Assembly (NCBI GenBank): GCA_963696105.1
Contig: CAVOIP010000003.1
Location: 1-64,000, forward strand
Direction of reading: 5' to 3'
From: CAVRTM01 sp963696105
Lineage (GTDB): Bacteria; Actinomycetota; Actinomycetes; Actinomycetales; Dermatophilaceae
DNA length: 64,000 bases
Positions 37,172 to 46,011 of the stretch are shown here, piece by piece. The position numbers were made by a program, and so were the translations under genes. Each line of letters begins with the position of its first letter. The stretch's first letter is position 1. Below the pieces are notes generated by a model. That model saw only the letters and a list, made by a program, of their open reading frames with translations, was not told the DNA's origin and searched no databases.

Positions 37172-37222
37172 GCGCGGTTGGCCCACCGGCGCGGGTCCCG
37201 CCCCTGGGCGCCGTGATCCACG

Positions 37223-37228
37223 TATCGT
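37223..37228 (+). promoter_or_regulatory. -10 element of a leaderless promoter
   Basis: TATCGT lies seven bases before the GTG at 37236. The same hexamer precedes the FHA-HTH gene at 63046. Confidence 0.55.
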
Positions 37229-37235
37229 CAAGAGG

Positions 37236-38363
37236 GTGAGGACCACACGGCTGCAGGTCACCCTCCTCGGCGTCGTGCCATCGGTGGTACGCGTCGTGGA
37301 CCTCCCTGCCACCGCCACCCTGCCCGAGCTGCACGACGTGCTCCAGGCCGCGGTCGGCTGGAGTGATGCCCACCTGCACCAGTTCGTGACCGATGACACG
37401 ACGTACGGCGTGCCCGACGGCGACCTCGCGGACATCCAGCAGGACGAGACCGGGGTGCGGCTGCGCGACCTGCCGGACACGTTCGGCTACGTCTATGACC
37501 TCGGCGACGGGTGGGAGCACGAGGTGCGGGTCGTCGGGGCGGGCACCGGGGAACCCGGCTGCGTCTACGGCGAAGGGGTCTGCCCGCCGGAGGACTGCGG
37601 GGGACCCTCGGGGTACGAGCACCTGCTCCAGGTGCTGGCCGACCCGGCGCACGAGGAGCACGAGGAGCTGAGCCGGTGGGTGGGACCGCTGGCGGACTTC
37701 GACCAGGAGGAGACCGACCGGCATGTCCGGCAGGCGGTGGGGGAGGTGCCGGCCAGCGTCCGGATGCTGCTCGACCTCACCGCCGGCGGCGTGAAGCTGA
37801 CGCCCGGGGGCCGGCTGCCCCGGAGCCTGGTCCGGCGGGTGCAGGAGCAGCGGCCCGGCTGGTACCCGCTGGGCCGGCCCGCGTCGATCGAGGAGGACCT
37901 GCTCCCGCTGGCGGTGCTGCACGACGTGATGCGGTCGGTCGGGCTGCTCCGGCTGAGCAAGGGCGTCCTCGCCCCCACGAAGGCCGCCGGCGACGACGTC
38001 GAGGTCGTGCGCCGGCTGCGGACGTGGTTCGAGCCCGGTGTCTTCGCGGGGGTGGTGACCGAGCTGGTCGCCGCCGAGCTGGGCGCCCACGGTGCCCTGC
38101 ACGGTGACACCCTCGCGCGCCGGGTCCACCGGATGCTGGGGCGCGGCTGGTTCCGGGGTGCGGAGCCCCTCACCGACCACGACCTCCTGCTGGTGGTCAG
38201 CGAGATGGCCGCCGCGATGGAGGGCCTGGACCTGGTCGAGGTCGAGGAACCGGTGTGGCGACCCGGGCGCTCCGCGCTGTCGCTGCTGCCGCGGGCAGCG
38301 GTCATCGCCCGCAGCCTCTCCCAGCAGACGGACGTGGGAGGGGCGCAGCTGCTGACCCGCTGA
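37236..38363 (+). CDS. Plasmid pRiA4b ORF-3-like family protein
   Basis: A 375-residue protein. The first about 190 residues match the pRiA4b Orf3-like domain: LQVTLLGVVPSVVRVVDLPA, LHDVLQAAVGWSDAHLHQF, FGYVYDLGDGWEHEVRVV and VCPPEDCGGPSGYEHLLQVL. The remaining half is helical and unassigned. The family is widespread on plasmids and chromosomes and has no proven function. It sometimes occurs with mobile DNA, but I see no transposase here. The GTG start is leaderless. Confidence 0.88.
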   Translation: MRTTRLQVTLLGVVPSVVRVVDLPATATLPELHDVLQAAVGWSDAHLHQFVTDDTTYGVPDGDLADIQQDETGVRLRDLPDTFGYVYDLGDGWEHEVRVVGAGTGEPGCVYGEGVCPPEDCGGPSGYEHLLQVLADPAHEEHEELSRWVGPLADFDQEETDRHVRQAVGEVPASVRMLLDLTAGGVKLTPGGRLPRSLVRRVQEQRPGWYPLGRPASIEEDLLPLAVLHDVMRSVGLLRLSKGVLAPTKAAGDDVEVVRRLRTWFEPGVFAGVVTELVAAELGAHGALHGDTLARRVHRMLGRGWFRGAEPLTDHDLLLVVSEMAAAMEGLDLVEVEEPVWRPGRSALSLLPRAAVIARSLSQQTDVGGAQLLTR

Positions 38364-38397
38364 TGCGGGCGGTGCGCGAGGCCGCGAGGATGGGGCG

Positions 38398-39243
38398 ATG
38401 GCTCCCGACAACGCTGATTCCTCCTCCCGCCCCGGCACCGCCATGGTCACCGGCGCCTCCTCCGGCATCGGGGCGTCCTACGCCCGCCGGCTGGCCGCCG
38501 GCGGGCACGGCCTGGTGCTCGTCGCCCGTCGGGCCCAGCGGCTCGAGCAGCTGGCGGATGAGCTGGGCCGCGCCGGCGCGGGCTCCGTGGAGCTGCTGCC
38601 GGCGGACCTGGCCGACCCCGCCGGGCGTGAGCCCGTCCTGGACCGGCTGCGCGGCGAGGACGTCTCGCTGCTGGTCAACAACGCCGGCATCAACGGCTAC
38701 GGGCCGTTCGAGGAGGCCGAGCCTGCTGTTCTCGCCCAGGTCCTCGAGCTCAACGTCACCGCGCCCACGCTGCTTGCCCGGGCCGCGATACCCGGCATGC
38801 GTGCCCGGGGCCGCGGCGGCATCGTCAACGTCGCGTCCCTGCTGGCGTTCGCCGGCGCGCTGCCGCCCGGTCCGCTGCCGCAGCGGGCCGTCTACGCCGG
38901 AACCAAGGGGTTCATGGTCACCTTCAGCCGCACGTTGGCGGCCGAGCTCGCCGGCACCGGAGTCGAGGTGCAGGTGGTGTGCCCCGGCTACACCGCCACC
39001 GAGTTCCACCGGGCGCACGGGCTCGAGCCCGTGACCGACGACGCCCAGGACCGGATCCGCGTCGCGGCGCCGGCCATGGCGGCGGAGGACGTGGTCCGGG
39101 CCTCCCTTGCCGCGCTGGGCACGGGCGAGGTGGTGTGCGTCCCGGGCCTGGCAGACCCTGCCTCGGTGGAGCGCCTGCTGGAGGCCGAGGCGGGCATCCG
39201 CTCGGGCAGCGGACCGGCCCTGGCCCCGCGTTACGGAGGCTGA
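38398..39243 (+). CDS. Short-chain dehydrogenase/reductase
   Basis: A 281-residue SDR. It has the nucleotide motif TGASSGIGASYARRLAAGG, VNNAGINGYGP, Ser in VNVASLLAFAG, and the catalytic YAGTK. After the active site PGYTATEFH closes the fold. The Arg in VARRAQRLEQLAD after beta-2 suggests NADPH preference. Similar proteins act on short acyl or keto substrates; the actual one is unknown. It begins 34 bp after the pRiA4b-like gene and converges on the formate dehydrogenase. Confidence 0.9.
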   Translation: MAPDNADSSSRPGTAMVTGASSGIGASYARRLAAGGHGLVLVARRAQRLEQLADELGRAGAGSVELLPADLADPAGREPVLDRLRGEDVSLLVNNAGINGYGPFEEAEPAVLAQVLELNVTAPTLLARAAIPGMRARGRGGIVNVASLLAFAGALPPGPLPQRAVYAGTKGFMVTFSRTLAAELAGTGVEVQVVCPGYTATEFHRAHGLEPVTDDAQDRIRVAAPAMAAEDVVRASLAALGTGEVVCVPGLADPASVERLLEAEAGIRSGSGPALAPRYGG

Positions 39244-39408
39244 TCCCACCCTCAGGGTGTCCGGGCATGACACACCGCCACGGCCCGGCCCGCGGCCCGG
39301 CAGCCCCGGTGCAGCCACCACCCGCCTCCACGACGGGGGCCGCGGCGTCGGCTGACCTGGTCCGGACGGTGCTCTCGGCCCACGCCTCGACGACGGGGAG
39401 AGGCCGCA

Positions 39409-39436
39409 GCGCCGGCCGACCTGGGCCGGCCGGCGC
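39409..39436. terminator. Hairpin between convergent SDR and formate dehydrogenase genes
   Basis: Nine-bp GC stem (GCGCCGGCC with GGCCGGCGC) around a 10-base loop, 7 bases beyond the FDH stop. It may stop transcripts from both sides. The rest of 39244-39442 shows no gene. Confidence 0.45.
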
Positions 39437-39442
39437 TTCCGG

Positions 39443-42400
39443 TCAGGCGATGCCGATGCCGGGCTGGCCCGTGCCGCTCCGGTCGGCGCCCCCGGGCCTG
39501 CTGCCCTCACCGGAGGGGTCCGGCGACGGCTCACCGCTGCCATGGCGGTCTTGTCCCGGGCCAGCGGTGACGTAGGGCACCACGTGGTCGTCATGGACAC
39601 CCGCACGGCGTTGATAGCCGGCCACGAGCTCCAGCAGTGCCGGCCCGGTGGGCCGACGGCCGGCCCGGACGTCACACGTCCCTGCCTTGCTCTCCTGGAT
39701 CAGGACGTTGGGGTCGAGGGAGATGCCGAACAGGTCGTTGGCCGAGTCGCCGGTGACCAGGCCGCTGCTCCCGAAGTGGTAGGGCAGCCACACCTGGTGC
39801 AGCACCCGCCCCTCGATCCGCAGCGGCGTCAGGCGGTCGGTGACCATGACCCGGCCCTCGACCGCAGACCGCGCCGTGACGACGTGGCACCAGCCCATGT
39901 GCTCCAGCCCGCGCTCCGCCGCCAGCTCGGGGGAGACCTCGACGAACATCTCCGGCTGCAGCTCGGAGAGGTACTCCAGGTTGCGGCTCATGCCTCCTGC
40001 GGTGTGGTGCTCGGTCAGGCGGCTCACCGTGAAGATGAACGGGAAGACCTCGCTGCGCCCCTCCGGGGGGCTGGGGTTGATCCGGTTCTCCTTGCGCTCG
40101 TACTCCTTGCGCGTCGGGTTGGCCTGCTGTGCGTACAGGGGGTTGCGGAAGACCGACTCAGCCGGCTCGTAGTGCGTCGGCAGCGGGCCGTCGACCAGAC
40201 CCTGCGGCACGAAGAGGGAGCCCTTGCCGTCGCCCTGCATGACGAAGGGGTCGTCGCCGGCCAGGCCCTCGGTGCCCGAGGCGCCCTCTGGTGGCCGGTA
40301 CGACGGCGGCTTGTGCAGCTCGAAGTCGGGCACGTCGTGTCCGGTCCAGGACCCGGCCGCCTCGTCCCACCACACGTACGCCTTGCGTTCGCTCCAGGGC
40401 TTGCCGTCCGGGTCGGCGGAGGCCCGGTTGTAGAGGGTCCGGCGGTCGGCCGGCCACGCCCAGCCCCACTCCGGGGCCACCCAGGACTGATCGGTGCGCG
40501 GCTTGCGCCGGGCGGCCTGGTTGACGTCGTCCTTGTAGACGCCGGTGTAGATCCAGCAGCCACCCAGGGTCGTGCCGTCGTCCTTCATCTCGGTGTAGGT
40601 CGACAGGGCCCGCCCGGTGGCGACCTCGTAGCCGTTGATCTCCTTCAGCACCGCCTCGGCGCTGGGGTCGGCGGTCTCACCGTGGGTGGGGTAGTCCCAC
40701 GCCAGGTCCAGCAGCGGGCGGTCGCGTTCCAGGGTGGAATCGGCCAGGCGCTCCCGGATCATCCGGCCCAGGTGGTAGAAGAACCACAGCTCGGAGCGGC
40801 AGTCGTCGGCCGGCTCCACGGCCTTCTCCCGCCACTGCAGCATCCGCTGGGTCTGGGTGAAGCTCCCTTCCTTCTCCACATGGGAGGCCGCGGGGAGCAG
40901 GAACACCTCGGTGCGGCACTGCTCCGTCACGATCTCCCCGGTCTCGATCTCGGGCGCGTTCTTCCAGAAGCTGGCGCTCTCGATCTCGAACAGGTCGCGT
41001 ACGACGAGCCAGTCGAGGTTCGCCATACCGAGTCGCTGGGCTCGTCCGTTGGCGGAGCCGACGGCGGGGTTCTGCCCGAGCAGGAAGTAGCCCTTGATCT
41101 TGCCGTCGATCATGTCCAGCACCGTGCGGTAGGTGCCGTGGTCGCCGGTGATGCGGGGCAGGTAGTCGAAGCAGTAGTCGTTGTCCGCCGTCGCGGCGTC
41201 GCCCCACCAGGCCTTGAGCATGTTGATGCCGTAGGCGCCGGCCTGGTCCCAGAAGCCCTTGGACCCGGGGTGGCGCACGCTGTCCACCCACGCCTCCAGG
41301 TCCTCGTGGTCCTGCGCGTTGGGCATCGGCAGGTAGCCGGGGAGCAGGTTGAACAGGGTCGGGATGTCGGTCGACCCCTGGATGCTGGCGTGGCCTCGCA
41401 GGGCCATGATGCCGCCGCCCGGGCGGCCCATGTTGCCCAGCAGCAGCTGCAGGATGGCGCCGGTGCGGATGTACTGCACACCGACGCTGTGCTGGGTCCA
41501 GCCGACGCTGTAGACCAGCGCGGTGGTCCGGTCACGGCGCGAGTTGGCCGTCCAGGCCTCGCAGAGCTCGAGGAACGTCTGCCGGGAGATGCCACACGCC
41601 TGCTCGACCATCTCCGGGGTGTAGCGGGCGTAGTGCCGCTTGAGCACCTGGTAGACGCAGTTGGGGTGCTGCAGCGTCTCGTCCCGCGGCGGGTGCCCGG
41701 CCACGCTCAGGCCGTGGGTCTCGTGCTGCAGCGCGCTCGCGGTCTCCCGCTGCATCTGGTGGTCCTGCCGGTCCGTCCCGTCCTGCTCCTGCCCGGCGTA
41801 CTGCCAGCTGGTCGGGTCGTAGGTGCGGGTCTCGGGGTCGAACCCGGAGAACAGCCCCTCGAGGTCCTCGGTGTCGACGTAGTCGTCGCTGAGGATCGTC
41901 GCCGCGTTGGTGTAGGCCACGACGTAGTCACGGAAGTCCAGCTCGTTCTGCAGGACGTGGTTGATCACCCCGCCGAGCAGCACGATGTCGGTGCCGGCGC
42001 GCAGCGGGACGTAGGTGTCCGCCAGGGCACTCGTCCGGGTGAACCGCGGGTCGACATGGATCACCTTGGCGCCGCGCGCCTTGGCCTCCATCACCCACTG
42101 GAAGCCCACGGGGTGGGCCTCGGCCATGTTGGAGCCCTGGATGACGATGCAGTCAGCGTTGGACAGGTCCTGCAGGAAGTTCGTGGCGCCGCCACGACCG
42201 AAGCTGGTCCCCAGACCGGGGACGGTGGCGGAGTGTCAAATACGCGCCTGGTTCTCGATCTGGATGGCGCCCATCGCGGTGAACAGCTTCTTGATGAGGT
42301 AGTTCTCCTCGTTGTCCAGCGTGGCACCACCCAGGCTGGCGATCCCCATCGTGCGGCGCACCCGGCGGCCGCGGTCGTCGACCTCCTGCCATGTGTCGGC

Positions 42401-42805
42401 GCGGGCCTTGACGACGCGGTCGGCGATCATCTCCATCGCCGTGTCGAGGTCGAGGTCCTCCCACTCGGTGCCGAAGGGACGCCGGTAGCGCACCTTGGTC
42501 TGCCGCAGCGGGCTGGTGACGAGGTTCTTGCTCGCGGACCCCTTGGGGCAGAGGCGGCCGCGTGAGATCGGGCTGTCGGGGTCGCCCTCGATCTGGACGA
42601 CCTTCTCGTCCTTGACGAAGACCTTCTGGCCGCAGCCGACGGCGCAGTAGGGGCAGACGCTGCGCGCGACCCGGTCGGCGGTCACGGTGCGCGGGGTGAT
42701 CTGCTCGGTGTGCGCCGAGCGCACGGCCTCGCCGCGTCCCAAATGGTCGTCCCTGGTCAGCTGGCGCAGCACCGGCCATGACAGGAACGTCTTGCGAGCG
42801 TCCAT
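39443..42805 (-). CDS. fdhA: Selenocysteine-containing formate dehydrogenase alpha subunit
   Basis: A 1,120-residue molybdopterin enzyme that oxidises formate to CO2, read through an in-frame UGA at 42236-42238 as Sec190. The N-terminus binds a 4Fe-4S cluster (CPYCAVGCG, C86 in GRLCPKG). The UGA sits in the active-site motif NQARI-U-HSATVPGLG. Beyond it follow the molybdopterin domains (VIQGSNMAEAHPVGFQW, DPRFTRTSA, GNMGRPGGG) and the C-terminal barrel (LTEHHTAGGMSRNLEYL). GGAGG lies 7 bases before the ATG at 42805. A SECIS hairpin starts just after the UGA. No beta or gamma FDH subunit lies next to it, and no sel gene is in the window. Confidence 0.95.
42189..42238 (-). promoter_or_regulatory. 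UGA (Sec) codon and bacterial SECIS hairpin in fdhA
   Basis: After the UGA at 42236-42238, 18 bases lead to an apical loop GGUCU closed by GUCCCC/GGGGAC (42207-42223). Loop sequence and distance equal those of E. coli fdhF as I recall them. An outer stem CCGCCAC/GUGGCGG (42225-42231 with 42189-42195) extends the fold. This is where SelB would bind. Confidence 0.85.
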
Positions 42806-42889
42806 CCGCACGCCTCCTTCGTCGGGCGCCAACGTACCCACCCCACCGGGGATCCAATCACCCGGCCGTCTCGTGTCGCGGCGCGAACT

Positions 42890-42903
42890 GGTCCTTTTGA
42901 ACC
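42890..42903. promoter_or_regulatory. Imperfect palindrome upstream of fdhA
   Basis: GGTCC-TTTT-GAACC, nearly symmetrical, lies about 85 bp upstream of the fdhA ATG in an otherwise GC-rich gap. It could be a regulator site; I cannot assign one. Confidence 0.25.
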
Positions 42904-43035
42904 ATGGACGCGTGGTCCGCTGCCGTGCCGTTGGGTCGGCGCAGCGGCCGCCCGAGCACGGGAGCCCACGGGGAAGGCACCGTTGATGCGCCGGCCGGCA
43001 CACCCCGCCCGACGACGGTCCCGCAACCGTCCTGC

Positions 43036-43076
43036 CCCGGGACCGACCTGTCCCGGGACCGACCTGTCCCCGGACC
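43036..43076 (-). repeat. Two 16-bp direct repeats forming tandem hairpins
   Basis: CCCGGGACCGACCTGT occurs at 43036 and 43052, with a partial third copy. Each contains GGGAC-N6-GTCCC and can fold. They lie directly after the stop of the dioxygenase gene and may act as its terminator. Confidence 0.5.
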
Positions 43077-43077
43077 G

Positions 43078-44286
43078 TCAGTGACCGGGAGGGGCGGCGA
43101 CCGGGGAGCCGGTCGTGGGACGACGCCTCGCGTGCGCGGTCAGCCGGCGCAGCAGCTCGGCCGGCGCCCAGTCCTGCTCCAGGGCGCGCCGGAGCAGGTC
43201 TGCCTGGCTCTCCGGCGCCAGGCCGTCCACGGGCTGGTCGCGGTCGAGGTCGGTCGGGAAGGGGTAGCCCTCGGCCGCAGCGGCGACGACGTTGCCGAGG
43301 GCGCGCCCGTCCATCCCGGCGGCACGTCGTCGGCGCAGCGCGGGGTAGACGGCGGCCACGACCGCGGCCCGGTCCACGGTCTCCATGGCCCTGCCGAACG
43401 CCGATGACACCTGCAGCAGGTTCGCCATCCGCCGCACGTCGCTCGACCGGTTGGCACCTGCGCCATGGATCAGCGCCGGGTTGAAGAAGACCGCGTCGCC
43501 CGCGCGCAGCGGCAGCTGGACGTGGTGGTCGGCGAAGTACGACGCGACCTCGGGCCGGTGGACCGCGACGTACCCGGCGGCGTGGTGCTGGGAGTACGGC
43601 AGGTAGAGCGTCGGGCCGGTCTCCACCGGCATGTCGCAGTGGGCGACGGCTCCCTGCAGGGTGAGGGCGGGCGAGAGCCGGTGCACGTGCGCCGGGAACC
43701 GCGCCGCCTGGTCGGCGGACATGAACCCGAGGTGGTAGTCGCGGTGCGGCACCTGCGCCGCGCCGCCGGGGTTGACCACGTTCACCTGCGAGGTGACCTG
43801 GTAGCCGGGGCCGAGCCACGCCTGCGCGACCAGCGCGAGCACGTCGCTCGCGTAGTAGTCGACGAACAGCTCGGGGTCCCGCAGTGCCAGCTTGTCCAGA
43901 GCGCGCCAGAGGCGGTCGTTGGCCCCCGGCGTCGCGAAGTGGTCTCCCGCCGTGGCCCCGGCGGCCGCCTGCGCCACGATCATGGCGGTGAACGCCTCCG
44001 TGGCCCGGTCGACGACCGTGAGGTCCGGGAACGCGCCGGGGAACAGCACGATGCCGGGGCCGTGCAGGAGCGCACGCGCCAGCTCGGCCTGGACGACGCG
44101 CCGGCCCTCCTCGGTGACCGCCACCTTCCGGGCACGGTCGCCGTAGACCAGGACGTCCTGGTCCACGGCCTCGGCGTACGGGTAGTCGGCCAGCACCGTG
44201 TGCCGGTCGACGGCTCTGGCCAGGTCCTCGACGGTGCAGCGCTCAGCGTCGAACCAGCCGCCGGCGTCGGTGTGTGGACTCGTCAC
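43078..44286 (-). CDS. Phytanoyl-CoA dioxygenase-like Fe(II)/2-oxoglutarate oxygenase
   Basis: A 402-residue protein with the double-stranded beta-helix metal triad: VPHRDYHLGF (HxD) and, about 110 residues later, FFNPALIHGAGANRS (distal His and 2-oxoglutarate-binding Arg). VAHCDMPVETGPTLYLPYSQ between them is typical of PhyH-family enzymes. They hydroxylate small metabolites or natural-product scaffolds; the substrate is not deducible. The N-terminal about 100 residues are an unassigned extension. The gene stands alone between fdhA and the TasA-like gene. Confidence 0.82.
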   Translation of the reverse strand: MTSPHTDAGGWFDAERCTVEDLARAVDRHTVLADYPYAEAVDQDVLVYGDRARKVAVTEEGRRVVQAELARALLHGPGIVLFPGAFPDLTVVDRATEAFTAMIVAQAAAGATAGDHFATPGANDRLWRALDKLALRDPELFVDYYASDVLALVAQAWLGPGYQVTSQVNVVNPGGAAQVPHRDYHLGFMSADQAARFPAHVHRLSPALTLQGAVAHCDMPVETGPTLYLPYSQHHAAGYVAVHRPEVASYFADHHVQLPLRAGDAVFFNPALIHGAGANRSSDVRRMANLLQVSSAFGRAMETVDRAAVVAAVYPALRRRRAAGMDGRALGNVVAAAAEGYPFPTDLDRDQPVDGLAPESQADLLRRALEQDWAPAELLRRLTAHARRRPTTGSPVAAPPGH

Positions 44287-44450
44287 GGGGCTTCCTCTGC
44301 TCGGTGCGGCCTTCTGTTGGGTGCGGTGAAGAGGTCAAACGCTAGGCGCGACCCCTGGGGCGTCAACCCCTGCGTCTGGCGGAGCCACCGGCGCCCGGTC
44401 CGTGGAGCATCGACCCGGGGCCGTTCGGGACCCGGAGGCCGCAGGAGCGG

Positions 44451-45065
44451 TCAGCGGGCGACGGCGCCGCGCTGGGTGCCGGTGAAGGAGAAGCCGACGA
44501 CGCTGGAGAGGCCCTGGAAGTCGTTGTTCGCCGTGTCGGGCAGCGTGACCTTGACCAGCAGGTTGTCGGCGTTGCCCGCGGCCAGCGAGGTGAGCGGGCT
44601 GACCGGTACGGCGGCGGCGATGGCGGGGCGCGACGCGAGCACCGTGGTGGGGGATGCGCAGGTGTAGCTGATGCGGGGCGCGGAGCCGACCTGGGTCCAC
44701 GCGACCGGACAGGACTGGATCTGCAGCTGGACGCCGTTGACCTGGTCGGTGTCCAGCCGGGAGGAGGTGGTCGCCACCGTGGTGACGGTGACCGACGCGA
44801 GGTCCTGGTCACCGGTGTTGGCGAGGACGACGGGCTGGCTGATGGTGTCGCCGGCCACCATGCCGGTGACGGGCACGGACAACGGGTTGGTGGTGCCGCC
44901 GGGGCCGAAGGCGATGCGCACCGTGCCGGAGGCGACGGTCGCGCTCGCGGCCGTGGTGGAGGTGAAGGTACCGAAGGTGCCCAGCCCGGCGACGCTCGCC
45001 GCGGCACCGATCAGGACGGCGGAGGCGAGGACCTTGCCGCCGGTGCTGCTGAGGCTGATCTGCAT
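44451..45065 (-). CDS. TasA/camelysin-like secreted protein
   Basis: A 204-residue exported protein. The N-terminus MQISLSSTGGKVLASAVLIG continues into a hydrophobic signal segment and GTFGTFTSTTAASATVASG, the pattern seen at the start of TasA/CalY (camelysin) proteins and other SipW-dependent secreted proteins. The rest is beta-rich (VVLANTGDQDLASVTVTTVA) with two Cys about 25 residues apart that could form a disulfide. Such proteins form surface fibres or have weak protease activity. No sipW-like signal peptidase gene is next to it. Confidence 0.6.
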   Translation of the reverse strand: MQISLSSTGGKVLASAVLIGAAASVAGLGTFGTFTSTTAASATVASGTVRIAFGPGGTTNPLSVPVTGMVAGDTISQPVVLANTGDQDLASVTVTTVATTSSRLDTDQVNGVQLQIQSCPVAWTQVGSAPRISYTCASPTTVLASRPAIAAAVPVSPLTSLAAGNADNLLVKVTLPDTANNDFQGLSSVVGFSFTGTQRGAVAR

Positions 45066-45271
45066 GAGGGGCTCCGAGCTCGAGTGCGGTTCGTGGCGGA
45101 CGCGATCCGTCCGCTCACCGACCACTCTGGGGCGTCTCCCTCAAGGGCAGCGGGCGTGCAGCCGCAAGGAGCTCACCGGGGGCCCGCGGAACCTCAAGGC
45201 CACCTCAAGACGACGGACGGCGGACGGCCTGGTCCGCCACCGCGGGGGTCCCGGCTCGGGGCGTCAAGGGG
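45066..45271. other. Intergenic, no gene seen
   Basis: GC-rich stretch between the TasA-like start and the DUF1800 fragment. It should hold the promoter for the leftward TasA-like gene; no clear box was found. Confidence 0.4.
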
Positions 45272-45565
45272 TCACGCCCTCGGCCGGACCACGCCCGGCC
45301 GGGCCGACGACAGCGCCTGGAACACCCAGCGGCTGTCGGCCGGCAGCTGGTGACGGGCCTGCCAGATCGCGAGCCCCTGCCGTGGGTACCGCCTGGCCAG
45401 CGCGTCCATCGCAGGATCGGGCACCCTGGGAACGTGGGCGAGCTGCGCGTCGAGCCACGCCGTCGTACCGGCCTTGCGCACCTCGGCCGCCAGCGCCGGC
45501 GTCGGGCCGTAGGTCGCGCGCCGCAGGAGGTGCAGGACGGGATCCTGGGCGGGGTTGACGGCCAC
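45272..45565 (-). pseudogene. Truncated DUF1800 protein, N-terminal 97 residues
   Basis: GTG at 45565 with GAGGAG 6 bases upstream opens VAVNPAQDPVLHLLRRATYG, then GPTPALAAEVRKAGTTAWLD and VPDPAMDALARRYPR. This is the conserved start of DUF1800 proteins, which usually run 400-600 residues and are secreted with a DUF1501 partner. The frame ends after 97 residues at RPGVVRPRA and no later DUF1800 sequence or DUF1501 gene follows. It is therefore a 5' remnant after deletion, though its translation signals are intact. Confidence 0.7.
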
Positions 45566-45650
45566 GCTCGACTCCTCGGCTACCGGTGCGAGGCCTGCCT
45601 CGCGCCGCGTTTCCCGGGAGACCGGTCGAGGACCCGCCGACCTGAGGAGC

Positions 45651-45857
45651 TCAGGCGGCGACAGGTGCGGCGACCCACATGGGGCCGCGGTTGCTCTGGA
45701 CGATCTCGGCCAGCACGGCGTAGCCGACGCGACAGCCGGTGTCCTCCCACACGAACAGGTCGCCCGGACCGACATCGCGCTCCAGCGGCCAGCATTCGTT
45801 GTCGTGCGGGCCGCCTCGGCAGAGTGCGTAGCGGGGAGTGACCACGGGGAGGCTCAT
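45651..45857 (-). CDS. Small conserved-looking hypothetical protein (68 residues)
   Basis: A 68-residue protein MSLPVVTPRYALCRGGPHDN, with ECWPLERDVGPGDLFVWEDT and GCRVGYAVLAEI. The compact beta-type sequence and steady codon bias suggest a real gene. I do not recognise a named family. Two Cys and several aromatic residues are notable. It starts close to, and divergent from, the GH15 gene's promoter. Confidence 0.6.
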   Translation of the reverse strand: MSLPVVTPRYALCRGGPHDNECWPLERDVGPGDLFVWEDTGCRVGYAVLAEIVQSNRGPMWVAAPVAA

Positions 45858-45952
45858 ACCTGCTTGTGTTCGGACGGGCCCGATCTCTTACAGGCCCCGG
45901 CGGGCGCCGGCGGGGCCTCTTCCTGGGCGTTCCCGCGCCCCGGCCCCGGCGC

Positions 45953-45958
45953 TACGAT
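45953..45958 (+). promoter_or_regulatory. -10 element for the GH15 operon
   Basis: TACGAT, about 54 bp before the GH15 ATG, fits TANNNT. It would drive the rightward set GH15-FHA-pseudokinase-ABC, whose genes overlap or nearly touch. Confidence 0.45.
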
Positions 45959-46011
45959 CGACGCCAAGGGATGCCGGTCCCGGCGATCTGCACGTCGAAG
46001 GCGGCGGCACG

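Noticed and set aside
42236..42238. Reading the UGA in fdhA as a true stop with two separate genes
   Set aside because: The downstream frame continues in phase with conserved FDH sequence, the UGA is in the Sec position, and a SECIS loop at the right distance follows.
39542..42565. 1,007-residue rightward frame antisense to fdhA
   Set aside because: FDH motifs and SECIS lie on the minus strand. The antisense frame has no recognisable domain.
43036..43076. DosR-type box GGGAC...GTCCC downstream of the oxygenase
   Set aside because: The spacer is six bases rather than four and the site lies after a stop codon; tandem hairpins or repeats explain it better.
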